Origin: Laspinema palackyanum D2a
GTDB lineage: Bacteria > Cyanobacteriota > Cyanobacteriia > Cyanobacteriales > Laspinemataceae
Assembly (NCBI GenBank): GCA_025370845.1
Contig: JAMXFF010000015.1
Location: 81,697-145,696, forward strand
Length of the DNA: 64,000 nucleotides
Direction of reading: 5' to 3'
The notes below the pieces were generated by a model. That model searched no databases. It was not told the origin of the DNA and saw only the letters and a list, made by a program, of their open reading frames with translations. Below, piece by piece: positions 1 through 8,944 of the stretch; the first letter of the stretch is position 1; each line of letters opens with the position of its first letter. A program made the position numbers and the translations under genes.

Positions 1-6
1 AAATCT

Positions 7-36
7 GTAGAGGCATCCTTTGCGAATCGCCTCTAC
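7..36. terminator. Hairpin at left edge
   Basis: An 8-bp inverted repeat (GTAGAGGC at 7-14, GCCTCTAC at 29-36) with a 14-base loop lies at the window edge, about 250 bp before the first gene. It could end transcription of a gene left of the window. It has no clear T-run, so it may instead be one more dispersed palindromic repeat. The rest of 37-286 shows no gene. Confidence 0.35.
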
Positions 37-286
37 ATTATTTAGGGAGTGATGTTATAGATTGCTTAAGTCCAGGGAGCTATGAGCATAGATAAGCTAA
101 ACGGGATGTCTCCGATAAGTCGAGCTTACCGAACTTGACATCGGGCGGTTTTCCGTACTAACGGCCAATTGACGAATTCATCGCACTTTATTTAAAGTGC
201 TGTTAAAGAATAAACCACGCTGGCTTTAATTCCTTAACCAGCCTTTTGAACATTAATTTTTTTCCCTAAATTCAGGAGAGATTTAT

Positions 287-1363
287 ATGCGGATCGCCCA
301 AGTCGCGCCATTGTGGGAACGAGTCCCCCCTCCGGCTTATGGTGGTATAGAATTGGTCGTGGGTTTACTCACCGACGAATTGGTTCGCCGAGGACATGAA
401 GTCACTTTATTTGCTACCGGAGATTCTATCACCTTAGCAAACCTAGAATCCGTTCACCCCAGAGCCATTCGCACAGACCCGACGGTGAAGGAGTATGGCA
501 TTTATGAAATGCTCCAACTGAGTCAGGTGTACGAACGAGCGGATGAATTTGATATTATTCACTCACATACGGGGGCGAGTGCGCTCTCTTACGCTAATCT
601 CGTGAAAACCCCGACGGTGCATACCCTGCATGGGATTTTTACTCCGGATAATGAAAAGCTATTTACTCATGCTCGAAATCAACATTATGTGAGCATTTCT
701 CATGCACAAAGAGAGCCACGATTAGGGCTCAACTGTGTGGACACGGTTTATAATGGCATTGACCCCACCATTTATGAGTTTCGATCGCAACCAGAAACTC
801 CCCCCTACCTAGCATTTCTAGGCCGCCTGTCCCCAGAAAAAGGTCCTCATTTGGCGATCAAGATTGCCAAGCGTTCCGGTTGGCGCTTAAAGATGGCGGG
901 GAAAGTGGATCAGGTCGATCGCGAGTTTTTTGAGCGGGAAATTGCACCCCAGATTGACGGCGAACAGATCCAATATTTAGGAGAAGCTAATCATGCTCAG
1001 AAATGTGAGTTACTCGGGGGTGCGGTAGCAACGTTATTCCCGATTACCTGGCGCGAACCCTTTGGGTTAGTGATGATTGAATCAATGGCGACGGGAACCC
1101 CGGTGATTGCGATGGAAATGGGCTCAACGCCGGAAGTGATTGCTCACGGGAAAACTGGCTTTTTGTGCCAATCGGTGGAAGAATGCATCGCGTCAATTGA
1201 GCAAGCGGCAGCATTGAACCGTTACGACTGTCGCGATCGCGTCCTGTCCCATTTCAGCGTAGCCCGCATGACAGAAGGGTATGAAGCCGTGTATCAGCAA
1301 ATCATGGCAGAACGCTTCACCAAAAATGGTAAGGTCTTCAGTAGTCGTCTGAGTGTTGCCTAA
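287..1363 (+). CDS. Family 4 glycosyltransferase (GT-B fold)
   Basis: Predicted to transfer a sugar from a nucleotide-sugar donor in the cytoplasm; the acceptor cannot be read from sequence. The 358-residue protein has the GT4 layout. The N-terminal acceptor half contains the PPPAYGGIE segment (14-22) common to cyanobacterial and actinobacterial GT4 enzymes. The donor half opens with GRLSPEKG (179-186) and carries the E-x7-E signature (E257 to E265, within EPFGLVMIE), followed by GTPVIAMEMGSTPEVI. The ATG is preceded by AGGAGAG at good spacing, which supports this start. The next gene on the same strand is a glycogen-debranching-type glucosidase 345 bp away, which hints at carbohydrate metabolism. 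A palindromic repeat separates them, so an operon is uncertain. The family call is firm, the substrate is unknown. Confidence 0.9.
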   Translation: MRIAQVAPLWERVPPPAYGGIELVVGLLTDELVRRGHEVTLFATGDSITLANLESVHPRAIRTDPTVKEYGIYEMLQLSQVYERADEFDIIHSHTGASALSYANLVKTPTVHTLHGIFTPDNEKLFTHARNQHYVSISHAQREPRLGLNCVDTVYNGIDPTIYEFRSQPETPPYLAFLGRLSPEKGPHLAIKIAKRSGWRLKMAGKVDQVDREFFEREIAPQIDGEQIQYLGEANHAQKCELLGGAVATLFPITWREPFGLVMIESMATGTPVIAMEMGSTPEVIAHGKTGFLCQSVEECIASIEQAAALNRYDCRDRVLSHFSVARMTEGYEAVYQQIMAERFTKNGKVFSSRLSVA

Positions 1364-1423
1364 GTTGGAAGTCGCATAATATCTACCCAGAGATATAGGA
1401 CAAAAAAAACGGTTTGTGCGATT

Positions 1424-1567
1424 GCAACAACCGGCGGGGGTTTAAACCCCCGCCTAACAGCTCAAGTCGGTTAAAAACCGACTAAAAACACCACGGGACA
1501 AGACTTGCAGTCGTCTTTAGACGACTTTAGCTATTAGGCGGGGGTTTAAACCCCCGCCGGTTGTTGC
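1424..1567. repeat. Palindromic element, family A, copy 1 (144 bp)
   Basis: The outer arms are a perfect inverted repeat of about 30 bases (GCAACAACCGGCGGGGG at 1424-1440, mirrored at 1551-1567). Each arm carries its own palindrome, GGCGGGGGTTTAAACCCCCG plus CC. Between the arms lie two smaller hairpins: AGTCGGTT/AACCGACT near 1465-1483, and AGTCGTCT-TT-AGACGACT near 1509-1528. The same architecture recurs at 51773-51936 and 63798-63925, with fragments at 4148-4172 and 63663-63699. No ORF lies inside. It is a non-autonomous dispersed repeat of MITE or REP type. Confidence 0.85.
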
Positions 1568-1708
1568 TTTCTCAAGAAACCCGGTTTCTAACCCAACCCC
1601 GGTCATCCTAAAATAGAAAGCTATAATAAAACAGGCGGTCGTAAAAAATTTGGCTCAGTCTAAATTTCTGCGACTGCTTTTTAATGTGTACGAGCAAGTC
1701 TGAGGATT

Positions 1709-4018
1709 ATGTCAGATACTGTAGAAATAGAAGGGAAATTATTCGTTCCCGCTGAAGCAACAGCGATCGCCCAATGGCCGAGTGTGGTGAGTGAACATCC
1801 CCAACCGACCCTCACTCTCAAAGATGACGATCTATTTTTAATTACCGATACCATTGGCAATATCGCGGGTTTGCTGACCGATGAACGTCAAGGCAGCATG
1901 GGTTTGTTCTGTCACGATACCCGCTTTTTAAGTCGATTAGAATTGCAAATCGAGGGTCGTGCCCCCATTCTGCTCAGTAGCAATGCTCGCAAGGGATTCG
2001 CCATGTCAGTATTGTGTGCGAATCCCCGAATTGGCGATCGCATTCGGGCAGAAACGATCGGCATTCAACGAGATATTATCTTGAATGGCGGATTGTTTGA
2101 AGAACTCAAGGCAACAAACTATAACACTCACCCGGTTAAATTTCAACTCACCCTCAGTTTTGGGGCCGATTTTGTAGACTTGTTTGAAATTCGAGGATTT
2201 AATCGGGAAGCACGGGGCCAACTTTTGCGCCAGGACCAACCCAACAATGGGTCACACAATGGCAATGGTGCAGGGGAATTCGGGGAGAATCCTGAACGGG
2301 TCAAAGAAGAGGACACCCCCGGGCGATCGCTGACTTCCTCGGGGATGAACTCTCCCCAGGAACTGATGTTAGCCTACAAAGGACTGGACGGATCGGTGAT
2401 GGAATCCCGCATCAACTTTGTCCATCGCCAACCGGATTATCTGGACGGATATACTGCCGTTTGGAACTTAGAACTCGATTCTCACGAAACCCAAGTCTTC
2501 GGGTTTCGCCTGCAACTGCTCACGGACACCCGGCCTACAACGGCTGGAAATACGCCGGGAAGCCTGACCCAGGCAAAAGCATCGATTTTGATGGAAGAAG
2601 AAGAATGGCGCAATGCGGCGACGCGGATTCGCACGAATAATAAAGCGATCAATGAGGCGATCGAGCAAGCGGAACAGGATATTTATTTGCTCAGGCAAAG
2701 TTGGGGAAAAGGGAAAGCGCTATCCGCAGGAATTCCCTGGTTTTCTACCTTGTTTGGACGAGACTCGATTATTGCGGCGTCTCAAACCCTGATTTTAGAC
2801 CCGGCGATCGCGCGGTCGACCCTGGAAATTTTGGCGGAATATCAAGGCAAAACCTGGGATGAATGGCGGGATGAACAACCCGGTAAGATTTTGCATGAAA
2901 TCCGCTTAGGGGAAATGGCGCGATGCAATGAAGTTCCCCATACCCCCTATTATGGAACCGTCGATGCCACCCCCCTATGGTTGATGCTGTATGCGGAATA
3001 TTATGCTTGGACTCACGATCGCGATACCCTCGATCGCCTCTGGTCGAATGCGATCGCCGCGATGGAATGGATTGACCGGGAGATGGAAGCATCGGGTTAT
3101 CTCACTTATGCCTGTAAATCCAATCGCGGATTGGCCAACCAAGGTTGGAAAGACTCCAATGATTGCATCGTCGATCGCGATGGCAAATTAGCCAACGCCC
3201 CGATCGCCTTATGTGAAGTTCAAGGGTATGTCTATGCCGCCAAACAGCGTCTCAGCGAACTTGCCCGCTTGAAAAAACGCCTGGATTTGGCTGAAAGATG
3301 GGAAGAAGAAGCCCGCAATTTGAAAACCCGCTTCAACCGGGATTTTTGGGTTTCAGACCTGGATTTCTGCGCTTTAGCTTTGGATGGAGAAGGCAAACCC
3401 ATCGATGGCATTTCCTCCAATCCCGGTCATTGTTTGAACTTGGGCATTTTTACCCCAGAAAAAGCCCAAAGTGTGGCGGAACGACTCCTCGCACCGGATC
3501 TGTTTAGTGGGTGGGGAATTCGTACCCTTAGCCGCTTATCTCCGGCGTATAATCCAATGGGATATCATACCGGGTCGGTTTGGCCTCACGATAATGCTTT
3601 GATTGCTTTGGGATTGCGATCGCAAGGGTACCTTGATCAAGCCCTGGAAGTGACCGAAAGTATCCTGGATATGACGATCATGCAGCCCTATCAACGGCCT
3701 CCCGAACTGTTCTGCGGGTACGATCGCAGCGAGGGGAATGAACCCGTCCAGTATCCCGTTGCCTGTTCTCCCCAAGCTTGGGCGAGTGGCAGTATTTTCC
3801 AGTTTATTCATACAATGGCGAATCTCGTCCCTGATGCGCCAGGAAATTATCTGCGAATCATTGACCCCGCCTTACCGGAGGCGATCGAAAGTCTATCTAT
3901 GCAGAATCTGCGCGTCGGTTCCACCCTCCTGGATTTAGAATTTGAGCGGTCCGGAACCACCACCGCCTGCCGAGTTACCAAAAAACGCGGCAACCTCCGG
4001 GTGGTGATTGAAGCCTAA
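1709..4018 (+). CDS. Amylo-alpha-1,6-glucosidase / glycogen-debranching-type protein
   Basis: The 769-residue protein matches the two-part family with a GDE_N_bis-type N-terminal beta domain (roughly residues 35-300) and a C-terminal (alpha/alpha)6-barrel glucosidase domain (roughly 310-740). The start of the barrel shows WFSTLFGRDS near residues 341-350, and HTGSVWPHDNALIALGL lies near residue 619. Both are typical of this family. The expected activity is hydrolysis of alpha-1,6 or related alpha-glucosidic bonds in glycogen or small glucosides. Related cyanobacterial proteins are usually annotated as debranching enzymes without biochemical proof. A low-complexity Asn/Gly/Glu-rich linker sits near residues 177-205. 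The start is ATG after TGAGGA. It ends just before a strong bidirectional hairpin facing htrA. Confidence 0.88.
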   Translation: MSDTVEIEGKLFVPAEATAIAQWPSVVSEHPQPTLTLKDDDLFLITDTIGNIAGLLTDERQGSMGLFCHDTRFLSRLELQIEGRAPILLSSNARKGFAMSVLCANPRIGDRIRAETIGIQRDIILNGGLFEELKATNYNTHPVKFQLTLSFGADFVDLFEIRGFNREARGQLLRQDQPNNGSHNGNGAGEFGENPERVKEEDTPGRSLTSSGMNSPQELMLAYKGLDGSVMESRINFVHRQPDYLDGYTAVWNLELDSHETQVFGFRLQLLTDTRPTTAGNTPGSLTQAKASILMEEEEWRNAATRIRTNNKAINEAIEQAEQDIYLLRQSWGKGKALSAGIPWFSTLFGRDSIIAASQTLILDPAIARSTLEILAEYQGKTWDEWRDEQPGKILHEIRLGEMARCNEVPHTPYYGTVDATPLWLMLYAEYYAWTHDRDTLDRLWSNAIAAMEWIDREMEASGYLTYACKSNRGLANQGWKDSNDCIVDRDGKLANAPIALCEVQGYVYAAKQRLSELARLKKRLDLAERWEEEARNLKTRFNRDFWVSDLDFCALALDGEGKPIDGISSNPGHCLNLGIFTPEKAQSVAERLLAPDLFSGWGIRTLSRLSPAYNPMGYHTGSVWPHDNALIALGLRSQGYLDQALEVTESILDMTIMQPYQRPPELFCGYDRSEGNEPVQYPVACSPQAWASGSIFQFIHTMANLVPDAPGNYLRIIDPALPEAIESLSMQNLRVGSTLLDLEFERSGTTTACRVTKKRGNLRVVIEA

Positions 4019-4060
4019 TCCCAAATCTGGGTATGTATCAAAAGGCGTTTTTATAAAGGG

Positions 4061-4111
4061 GTAGGGTGGGAAAAAGCCGACCGTAAGGAGGTCGGCTTTT
4101 TCCCACCCTAC
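4061..4111. terminator. Strong bidirectional terminator between converging genes
   Basis: A near-perfect 21-bp stem (GTAGGGTGGGAAAAAGCCGAC, mirrored by 4091-4111) with a short loop lies between the converging glucosidase and htrA genes. The A/T tracts inside the stem would supply a U-run in either direction, so it can terminate both transcripts. Confidence 0.75.
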
Positions 4112-4147
4112 AATGATTGCTCGTTGGATGACACCTTGACCGGGCTA

Positions 4148-4172
4148 GGTTTTAACCCCCGCCGGTTGTTGC
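4148..4172. repeat. Family A fragment
   Basis: GGTTTTAACCCCCGCCGGTT followed by GTTGC matches one outer arm of the palindromic element at 1424-1567. The rest of the element is absent, so this is a truncated copy just 3' of htrA. Confidence 0.65.
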
Positions 4173-4191
4173 CTTCCATCGACCCCAATTC

Positions 4192-5406
4192 TCACGGACT
4201 GTTACTCAATTGAGCAGTTCTCACGGTGAGTTCTAGGGTTTGAGGACCCCGTTGGACCGTGAGACGAAGGTCTCGATTGATGCCGCTATTTTCGACGATG
4301 CGCTGCAATTGATCGGCGCTGGTGATGGGGGTGCCATCTACGGCAACGATCGCATCTCCAAGGCGCAATCTAGCGGCCTCTGCGGGGGAATCTCGCAAGA
4401 CTCGCATCACTAACACGCCGTTGATTTCTGGGACGATTAAGTTGGAATTACGGTCCTGATTGTTTTGGCGCGCTAGGTCCGGGGTTAAGGTGACCATCTG
4501 AATCCCGATAAAGGGATGAGTAACGGTCTCACCTCGGGCTAATGTATCTGTGAGGGCTTTTGCTTTGTTGATGGGAATGGCAAATCCAATCCCTCTGGCA
4601 TTGGGACGAATGGCGGTGTTAATGCCAATGACTTGACCGCGATCGTTCAACAGGGGACCACCGGAGTTGCCCGGATTGATGGCGGCGTCGGTTTGCAAAA
4701 AGTCCACTCGTTTATCGGGGATGCCGACTTGGGAGGACGATCGCTCCAAAGTGCTAATAATCCCTAATGTGACGGTATTATCTAACCCAAATGGATTCCC
4801 GACGGCGATCGCCCAATCCCCCACGCGCACTTGTGAGGAATCCCCCAACGGTGCAACGGGTAATTGTTCTCCGGGGTCATCAATTTTGACCACGGCTAAA
4901 TCGGTGACGGCATCAGTTCCGCGCACTTCCCCCTCGAATGTGCGACCATCTTTTAAGGTGACGGTGACGCGATCGGCATCACTGACCACATGAGCATTGG
5001 TGAGAATTAACCCGGTACTCTCGATAATGAATCCCGAACCCTGACCCCGCAGGAGTTCTTCTTGTTGGGGGACTGGCACATCCGGTCCAAAAAACTCTCG
5101 GAACAAGGAATCATTAAAAAAGGGGTCATCCCGACGGGCGATCGTCCTTTCGGTATTCAGGCGGACCACGGAGGGTCCGACGAGATCCACTGCTGCGGTG
5201 ACAAAGTTGCCTGCACTTGCCTGGTTTTGCTTGGGTTGGAGGGCCACCGTTACCGGGTTGGCGGGTAGGGAATTCACCGCAGACAAGGGAGTTGCTGCCG
5301 CAGAGAGTGACCCGAGGGGGTTTAACCAGGCGATCACACTCCAAATCCCCATTAATAAATAAGTGATAAGGGTTCGCCCATTCGCACAAAATTTAGAAAA
5401 CGACAT
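4192..5406 (-). CDS. HtrA/Deg-family serine protease with PDZ domain
   Basis: A periplasmic or thylakoid-lumen quality-control protease that degrades misfolded proteins. The 404-residue protein starts with a hydrophobic segment (about residues 12-38, a signal peptide or anchor). A trypsin-like domain follows with the full triad: H139 in LTNAHVV, D169 in DAVTDLAVVKID, and S248 in NPGNSGGP. One C-terminal PDZ domain covers about residues 300-400. One PDZ and about 400 residues fit the cyanobacterial HhoA/HhoB/HtrA group; which of the three it is cannot be decided here. Upstream on the same strand lies hsp20, separated by a 61-bp tandem repeat, so the two stress genes may share regulation. No clear Shine-Dalgarno precedes the ATG. 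Confidence 0.95.
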   Translation of the reverse strand: MSFSKFCANGRTLITYLLMGIWSVIAWLNPLGSLSAAATPLSAVNSLPANPVTVALQPKQNQASAGNFVTAAVDLVGPSVVRLNTERTIARRDDPFFNDSLFREFFGPDVPVPQQEELLRGQGSGFIIESTGLILTNAHVVSDADRVTVTLKDGRTFEGEVRGTDAVTDLAVVKIDDPGEQLPVAPLGDSSQVRVGDWAIAVGNPFGLDNTVTLGIISTLERSSSQVGIPDKRVDFLQTDAAINPGNSGGPLLNDRGQVIGINTAIRPNARGIGFAIPINKAKALTDTLARGETVTHPFIGIQMVTLTPDLARQNNQDRNSNLIVPEINGVLVMRVLRDSPAEAARLRLGDAIVAVDGTPITSADQLQRIVENSGINRDLRLTVQRGPQTLELTVRTAQLSNSP

Positions 5407-5555
5407 CGTTATTATTTATATCCATCCGTAGAGTAAGCGCGAAAATCGAGGAGGCGACGGGTTACCCCATCACACTCCCCTCATTCCACAGTATATCGAA
5501 CTCGGCTGCACTCACCATCCTCTGGAGATAGAAAAGTCGCCTTATCTTGGATTAA

Positions 5556-5677
5556 GATGACTCAATCAAGGAGTCACTACGAACGTTTGTAGTAACCCCT
5601 TTAGGGGTTATTTCTTGATGACTCAATCAAGGAGTCTCTACGAACGTTTGTAGTAACCCCTTTAGGGGTTATTTCTT
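5556..5677. repeat. 61-bp tandem duplication with hairpins
   Basis: Two consecutive copies of a 61-bp unit (5556-5616, 5617-5677) differ at one base (GAGTCACTAC versus GAGTCTCTAC). Each unit carries CTACGAACGTTTGTAG and the 7-bp-stem hairpin AACCCCT-TT-AGGGGTT. It lies in the 311-bp gap between hsp20 and htrA. The hairpin could act as the hsp20 terminator or an RNA-stability element. Its framing motif CTACGAAC is shared with the arrays at 6304 and 23237. Confidence 0.9.
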
Positions 5678-5717
5678 GATGACCCGGTTTTTTCTGGAAT
5701 TAGGGTCAGAGCCGATA

Positions 5718-6158
5718 CTACCCAATGTTGACTTTAACGACCTTGTTTTTCTCCTCTTCTGCTTTGGGCAAATTGAGCTGGAGAATGCCATTTTTATATT
5801 CCGCTTGCACTTCGGTATTTTTCACCCGGGCGGGGAGGGGAATGACGCGGCGGAATTGACCATAGCGAAATTCGCTGCGGGTCATGCCTTGTTGTTCGGT
5901 GATGGTTTGAGAGCGGCGTTCTCCACTAATTGCCACGGATTCGGCGGTGACTTGAACATCGAAATTCTCGGGTTCCATTCCGGGAATTTCTAGTTTTAAG
6001 TGAATGGCATCGCTGGTTTCGGAGAGTTCGGCAGGAGGAACGAAGGTCAGTCCGCCATTTTCAGTTTCAGGGGAGGAAGAAATGGGGTCAAATAAGCGGT
6101 TCATTTCCCGTTGTAGGGTGTCAATTTCCCGAAAAGGGGAGTAACGAATAAGTGCCAT
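5718..6158 (-). CDS. Small heat-shock protein, Hsp20/alpha-crystallin family
   Basis: An ATP-independent holdase that binds unfolding proteins during heat or light stress. The 146-residue protein begins MALIRYSPFREIDTLQREMN, the amphipathic N-terminal helix typical of bacterial class A Hsp20 and cyanobacterial HspA. The alpha-crystallin domain (about residues 40-140) ends with the diagnostic YKNGILQLNLPK strand. The start is set at the ATG at 6158 because GAGGAGG stands about 7 bases upstream; a longer reading would begin at a TTG at 6176 and run through that ribosome-binding site. Length is normal for the family. It lies upstream of htrA on the same strand. No CIRCE element was recognised upstream. 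Confidence 0.93.
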   Translation of the reverse strand: MALIRYSPFREIDTLQREMNRLFDPISSSPETENGGLTFVPPAELSETSDAIHLKLEIPGMEPENFDVQVTAESVAISGERRSQTITEQQGMTRSEFRYGQFRRVIPLPARVKNTEVQAEYKNGILQLNLPKAEEEKNKVVKVNIG

Positions 6159-6303
6159 GATAGGTTGCCTCCTCAAGAATTGATGTTAGGTTGAGGTATG
6201 AATCGCTTACCTCTGTATGGAATTAATATATCTAAGTTAAGGGGAGGGTTAAGTTCGGTTTTGTGTATGGGGTGAGTGTAAATTACCGCACCTGTAGTGA
6301 GGG

Positions 6304-6462
6304 GAACGACTGAAGTCGGGACGTTGAACAATCTGGAACGACTGAAGTCGTTAGTACGAACTAAGAGAACGACTGAAGTCGTTACTACGAACTAAGAAAG
6401 AGAACGACTGAAGTCGTTACTACGAACTAAGAAAGAAAACGACTGAAGTCGTTACTGCGAAC
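6304..6462. repeat. Array of AACGACTGAAGTCGTT hairpins (family B)
   Basis: Five hairpin units (AACGACT-GA-AGTCGTT, the first one degenerate) are spaced about 31-36 bp apart and separated by ACTACGAACTAAGAAAGA-like spacers. They fill the region between the divergent hsp20 and D,D-carboxypeptidase genes, upstream of both. The same unit recurs in alternating orientation at 23237-23556. No cas genes are present and the spacers are repeated, so it is not CRISPR. Confidence 0.88.
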
Positions 6463-6630
6463 ATTGGGGAACTGGTAGAATCCTTGGGGGTAGAGGAGGG
6501 GTCTCCCGGATTGGGGTTTAAAGCGGGTGAATACCCCGGCGTTTGGATTCTTGGGTAGGGGCGCTTTTTCCTGGGAGTGAGCGCTTTGCTGATGATTCAC
6601 TGTTGTTTATTTGGAGTGTGGTTTGTGCTT

Positions 6631-8151
6631 ATGTTGAAATTGACTCGCGATCGCCTTTACAAATCCCTGAAATCGCTGAATCTGCTGGGATTGATGCTGA
6701 TGTTGGTTACTGTGCCGTCTCCGGTGAAGGGACAAACGCCGCCATCCTCTCCACCCCAGCGCTTTTGTCAGTCGCAGTTAGAACCGACGATCGCCGGGAT
6801 TATTAATCGTCCTGAATTGCGGCGCGCCCGATGGGGTATTCTGGTGGAAACGTTGGATATCCGAGGCGATCGCACCCTTTATCGGCGCGATTCTGAGCAG
6901 TTTTTCATTCCCGCATCAACGGCCAAATTGCTCACAAGTGCGGCAGCGTTACAGCATCTCGGTCCTGACTTTCGGATTCGCACCTCAATTTATGGTTTTA
7001 ATCCAACTGGGGACCAGATTGAGTCTCTGCGGATTGTCGGACGAGGTGACCCGACGATTGGGAAAACTCAGTTAGAGGCGATCGCCCAACAATTGCAGCA
7101 ACAAGGCATCCGTCAAGTTGGCGAACTGATTGGGGAAGATAGTTATTTCATCGGGTCTCCCGTCCATCCTAACTGGGAATGGGAAGATGTCCAGGCGGGA
7201 TATGGTGCACCCGTCAACAGTCTAATTTTCAATCAAAATAGTGTTGATTTTACCTTGACTCCCCAGGGATTAGGACAACCTTTATCGCTGACTTGGGCGA
7301 ATCCTACGGAACAAACCCGATGGCAAATTGAGAATCGTTCCATGACGGTTTCCACGGATTCCCGGGAATTTTTGGCAGTGGGGAGAGAGTTTAACCGACC
7401 GCTTGTGCGAGTCTCGGGTCAGTTGCACGTCGGATCACCGGCAGAAGAGGTTTCGATTTCTGTTGCGGAACCTGCGGAGAACTTTTTAGGGTATTTCCGC
7501 CAAGCGTTGAATGGGGTGGGAATTACTACAGGACGGGAGATGGTGAGTGACCAGTTTAGAAATCTGCCGAATCAGCAAGAATTAGCGGCGATCGTCTCAC
7601 CTCCCTTGTCTGAAATGACGGTGGAAGTTTTGCAAAAGAGCAACAATCTTTATACAGAAATCTTGTTGCGATCGCTCGGCGCAAATCCCCAAGGCAAAGG
7701 CAACAATCCCCTTCCAGAAGAGACTCGGGAGGCGGGTTTACAGGTGTTGAAAGCGGCTTTAACCGAGTTGGGAGTCGATCCGACCAGTTACGATTTAGTC
7801 GATGCTTCTGGACTCTCTCGCCGGAACCTCGTCAGTCCCGAATCTCTGGTGCAAACCCTGCGGGGGATGGCGGGTTCTCCTTATTTTGAGATTTACCGGG
7901 AAGCGTTACCCTTAGCGGGGGTGAGTGGTACGTTGCGGACCCGATTTCGGAATACCCCGGCGGCGCAAACGGTCCGGGCCAAAACGGGGACGTTAACGGG
8001 GGTATCGGGTTTATCCGGGTATGTTCCCAATTCGGAATATGATACGTTATTGTTTAGCATTCTGGTCAATCAATCGGACCAATCCTCGGCCATGTTAAGA
8101 ACGGCGATCGATGAAATTGTGGTGTTGTTGACGCGATTGGAACGCTGCTAA
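6631..8151 (+). CDS. D-alanyl-D-alanine carboxypeptidase/endopeptidase, PBP4 type (peptidase S13)
   Basis: A periplasmic penicillin-binding protein that trims D-Ala from peptidoglycan stem peptides or cuts D-Ala-mDAP cross-links. All three catalytic motifs of the S13 family are visible: S96-T-A-K99 in PASTAKLL, S337-N-N339 in KSNNLYTE, and K451-T-G in RAKTGTLTGVSG. The large insert between the first two motifs gives the normal length of about 500 residues. The chosen ATG (6631) begins a classic signal peptide: basic MLKLTRDRLYKS, then a hydrophobic stretch ending near VKGQ. An in-frame GTG 54 bases earlier would add a second hydrophobic stretch and is less likely. It stands alone, with a hairpin array upstream. 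Confidence 0.92.
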   Translation: MLKLTRDRLYKSLKSLNLLGLMLMLVTVPSPVKGQTPPSSPPQRFCQSQLEPTIAGIINRPELRRARWGILVETLDIRGDRTLYRRDSEQFFIPASTAKLLTSAAALQHLGPDFRIRTSIYGFNPTGDQIESLRIVGRGDPTIGKTQLEAIAQQLQQQGIRQVGELIGEDSYFIGSPVHPNWEWEDVQAGYGAPVNSLIFNQNSVDFTLTPQGLGQPLSLTWANPTEQTRWQIENRSMTVSTDSREFLAVGREFNRPLVRVSGQLHVGSPAEEVSISVAEPAENFLGYFRQALNGVGITTGREMVSDQFRNLPNQQELAAIVSPPLSEMTVEVLQKSNNLYTEILLRSLGANPQGKGNNPLPEETREAGLQVLKAALTELGVDPTSYDLVDASGLSRRNLVSPESLVQTLRGMAGSPYFEIYREALPLAGVSGTLRTRFRNTPAAQTVRAKTGTLTGVSGLSGYVPNSEYDTLLFSILVNQSDQSSAMLRTAIDEIVVLLTRLERC

Positions 8152-8944
8152 TTTTAGAGGTGCTTTCTACTTTTTGGGACTTGCCCCCTGCCCCAATAGT
8201 AGGGGGTCGAACCCTCCCATGAGGCCAGGGAAACGGAAAAAAACTCTCCATAGTTTTAGGAAAATTAACAATTTCCCGAACAAGGCGATCGCCTCAACCG
8301 AGAGGCGACAGGGACAGCGCCTCTTTGAGCGGTTGTGGAAAAAAATGAACGGGGCCAATCCGTACAGGGGGGATGACTTGACAAAGCCTAGATTAGAAAT
8401 TAGTCTAATAAAGACCAAATAACCAACAATTTACATCCTCCCTTTTGAACTTATCAAAACTTATCAAAACTTAACCTCCTAAATCGCACCCACCCGTAAA
8501 AATACATAACCCCGACCCTGGGCTGAAAGTGGCGAATTTCATCCTGTAGAGGGAGTGATCGCCTTTGTAAATCCCTTGGAAAATTCTGCGCCCCTCTCTT
8601 TTTGAAAACAGGGGGGGCTGCGTTTCATCCTTAGAAGAATGATTTAAGCTAAATATATAGAGATATCTATTTAATTAAGGAAAGAGTCGGAAAAATAGAG
8701 CCGGGGTCAACCCAAACCCCAAGACCCCAAAATGCGATCGCCCCGGGGTGAATATTGAGCAATTTGGGCCATGAAACACCACGAGGGAAATCGCACCGGA
8801 TCCAGGGGTGAAAGAACTTCTATAGACCCAAGAGCAACTGGGGTAGAGAGGAAACCAGGGGGGCCATCTGCCGAAGAACGCTCCCTACTCCGACGCTGTG
8901 ATGAACCATAATGATAGACGGAGCTGCAACCACAAGGGTGAATT
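8152..8944. other. Intergenic stretch, no gene seen
   Basis: About 790 bp without a convincing gene. Short overlapping frames occur on both strands near 8170-8420 but resemble no protein. A possible sigma-70 type promoter, TTGACA near 8379 followed 17 bases later by TAGTCT, points toward the kinase gene. A direct repeat of ACTTATCAAA lies near 8449-8475. A GGAG-type ribosome-binding site is not obvious at the kinase start. Confidence 0.5.

Noticed and set aside
6304..6462. CRISPR array
   Set aside because: Spacers are themselves near-identical and short, the repeat is a simple hairpin, and no cas gene is present.
8170..8250. tRNA-like T-arm (GGGGGTCGAACCCTCCC)
   Set aside because: The surrounding bases form no D-arm, anticodon arm or acceptor stem.
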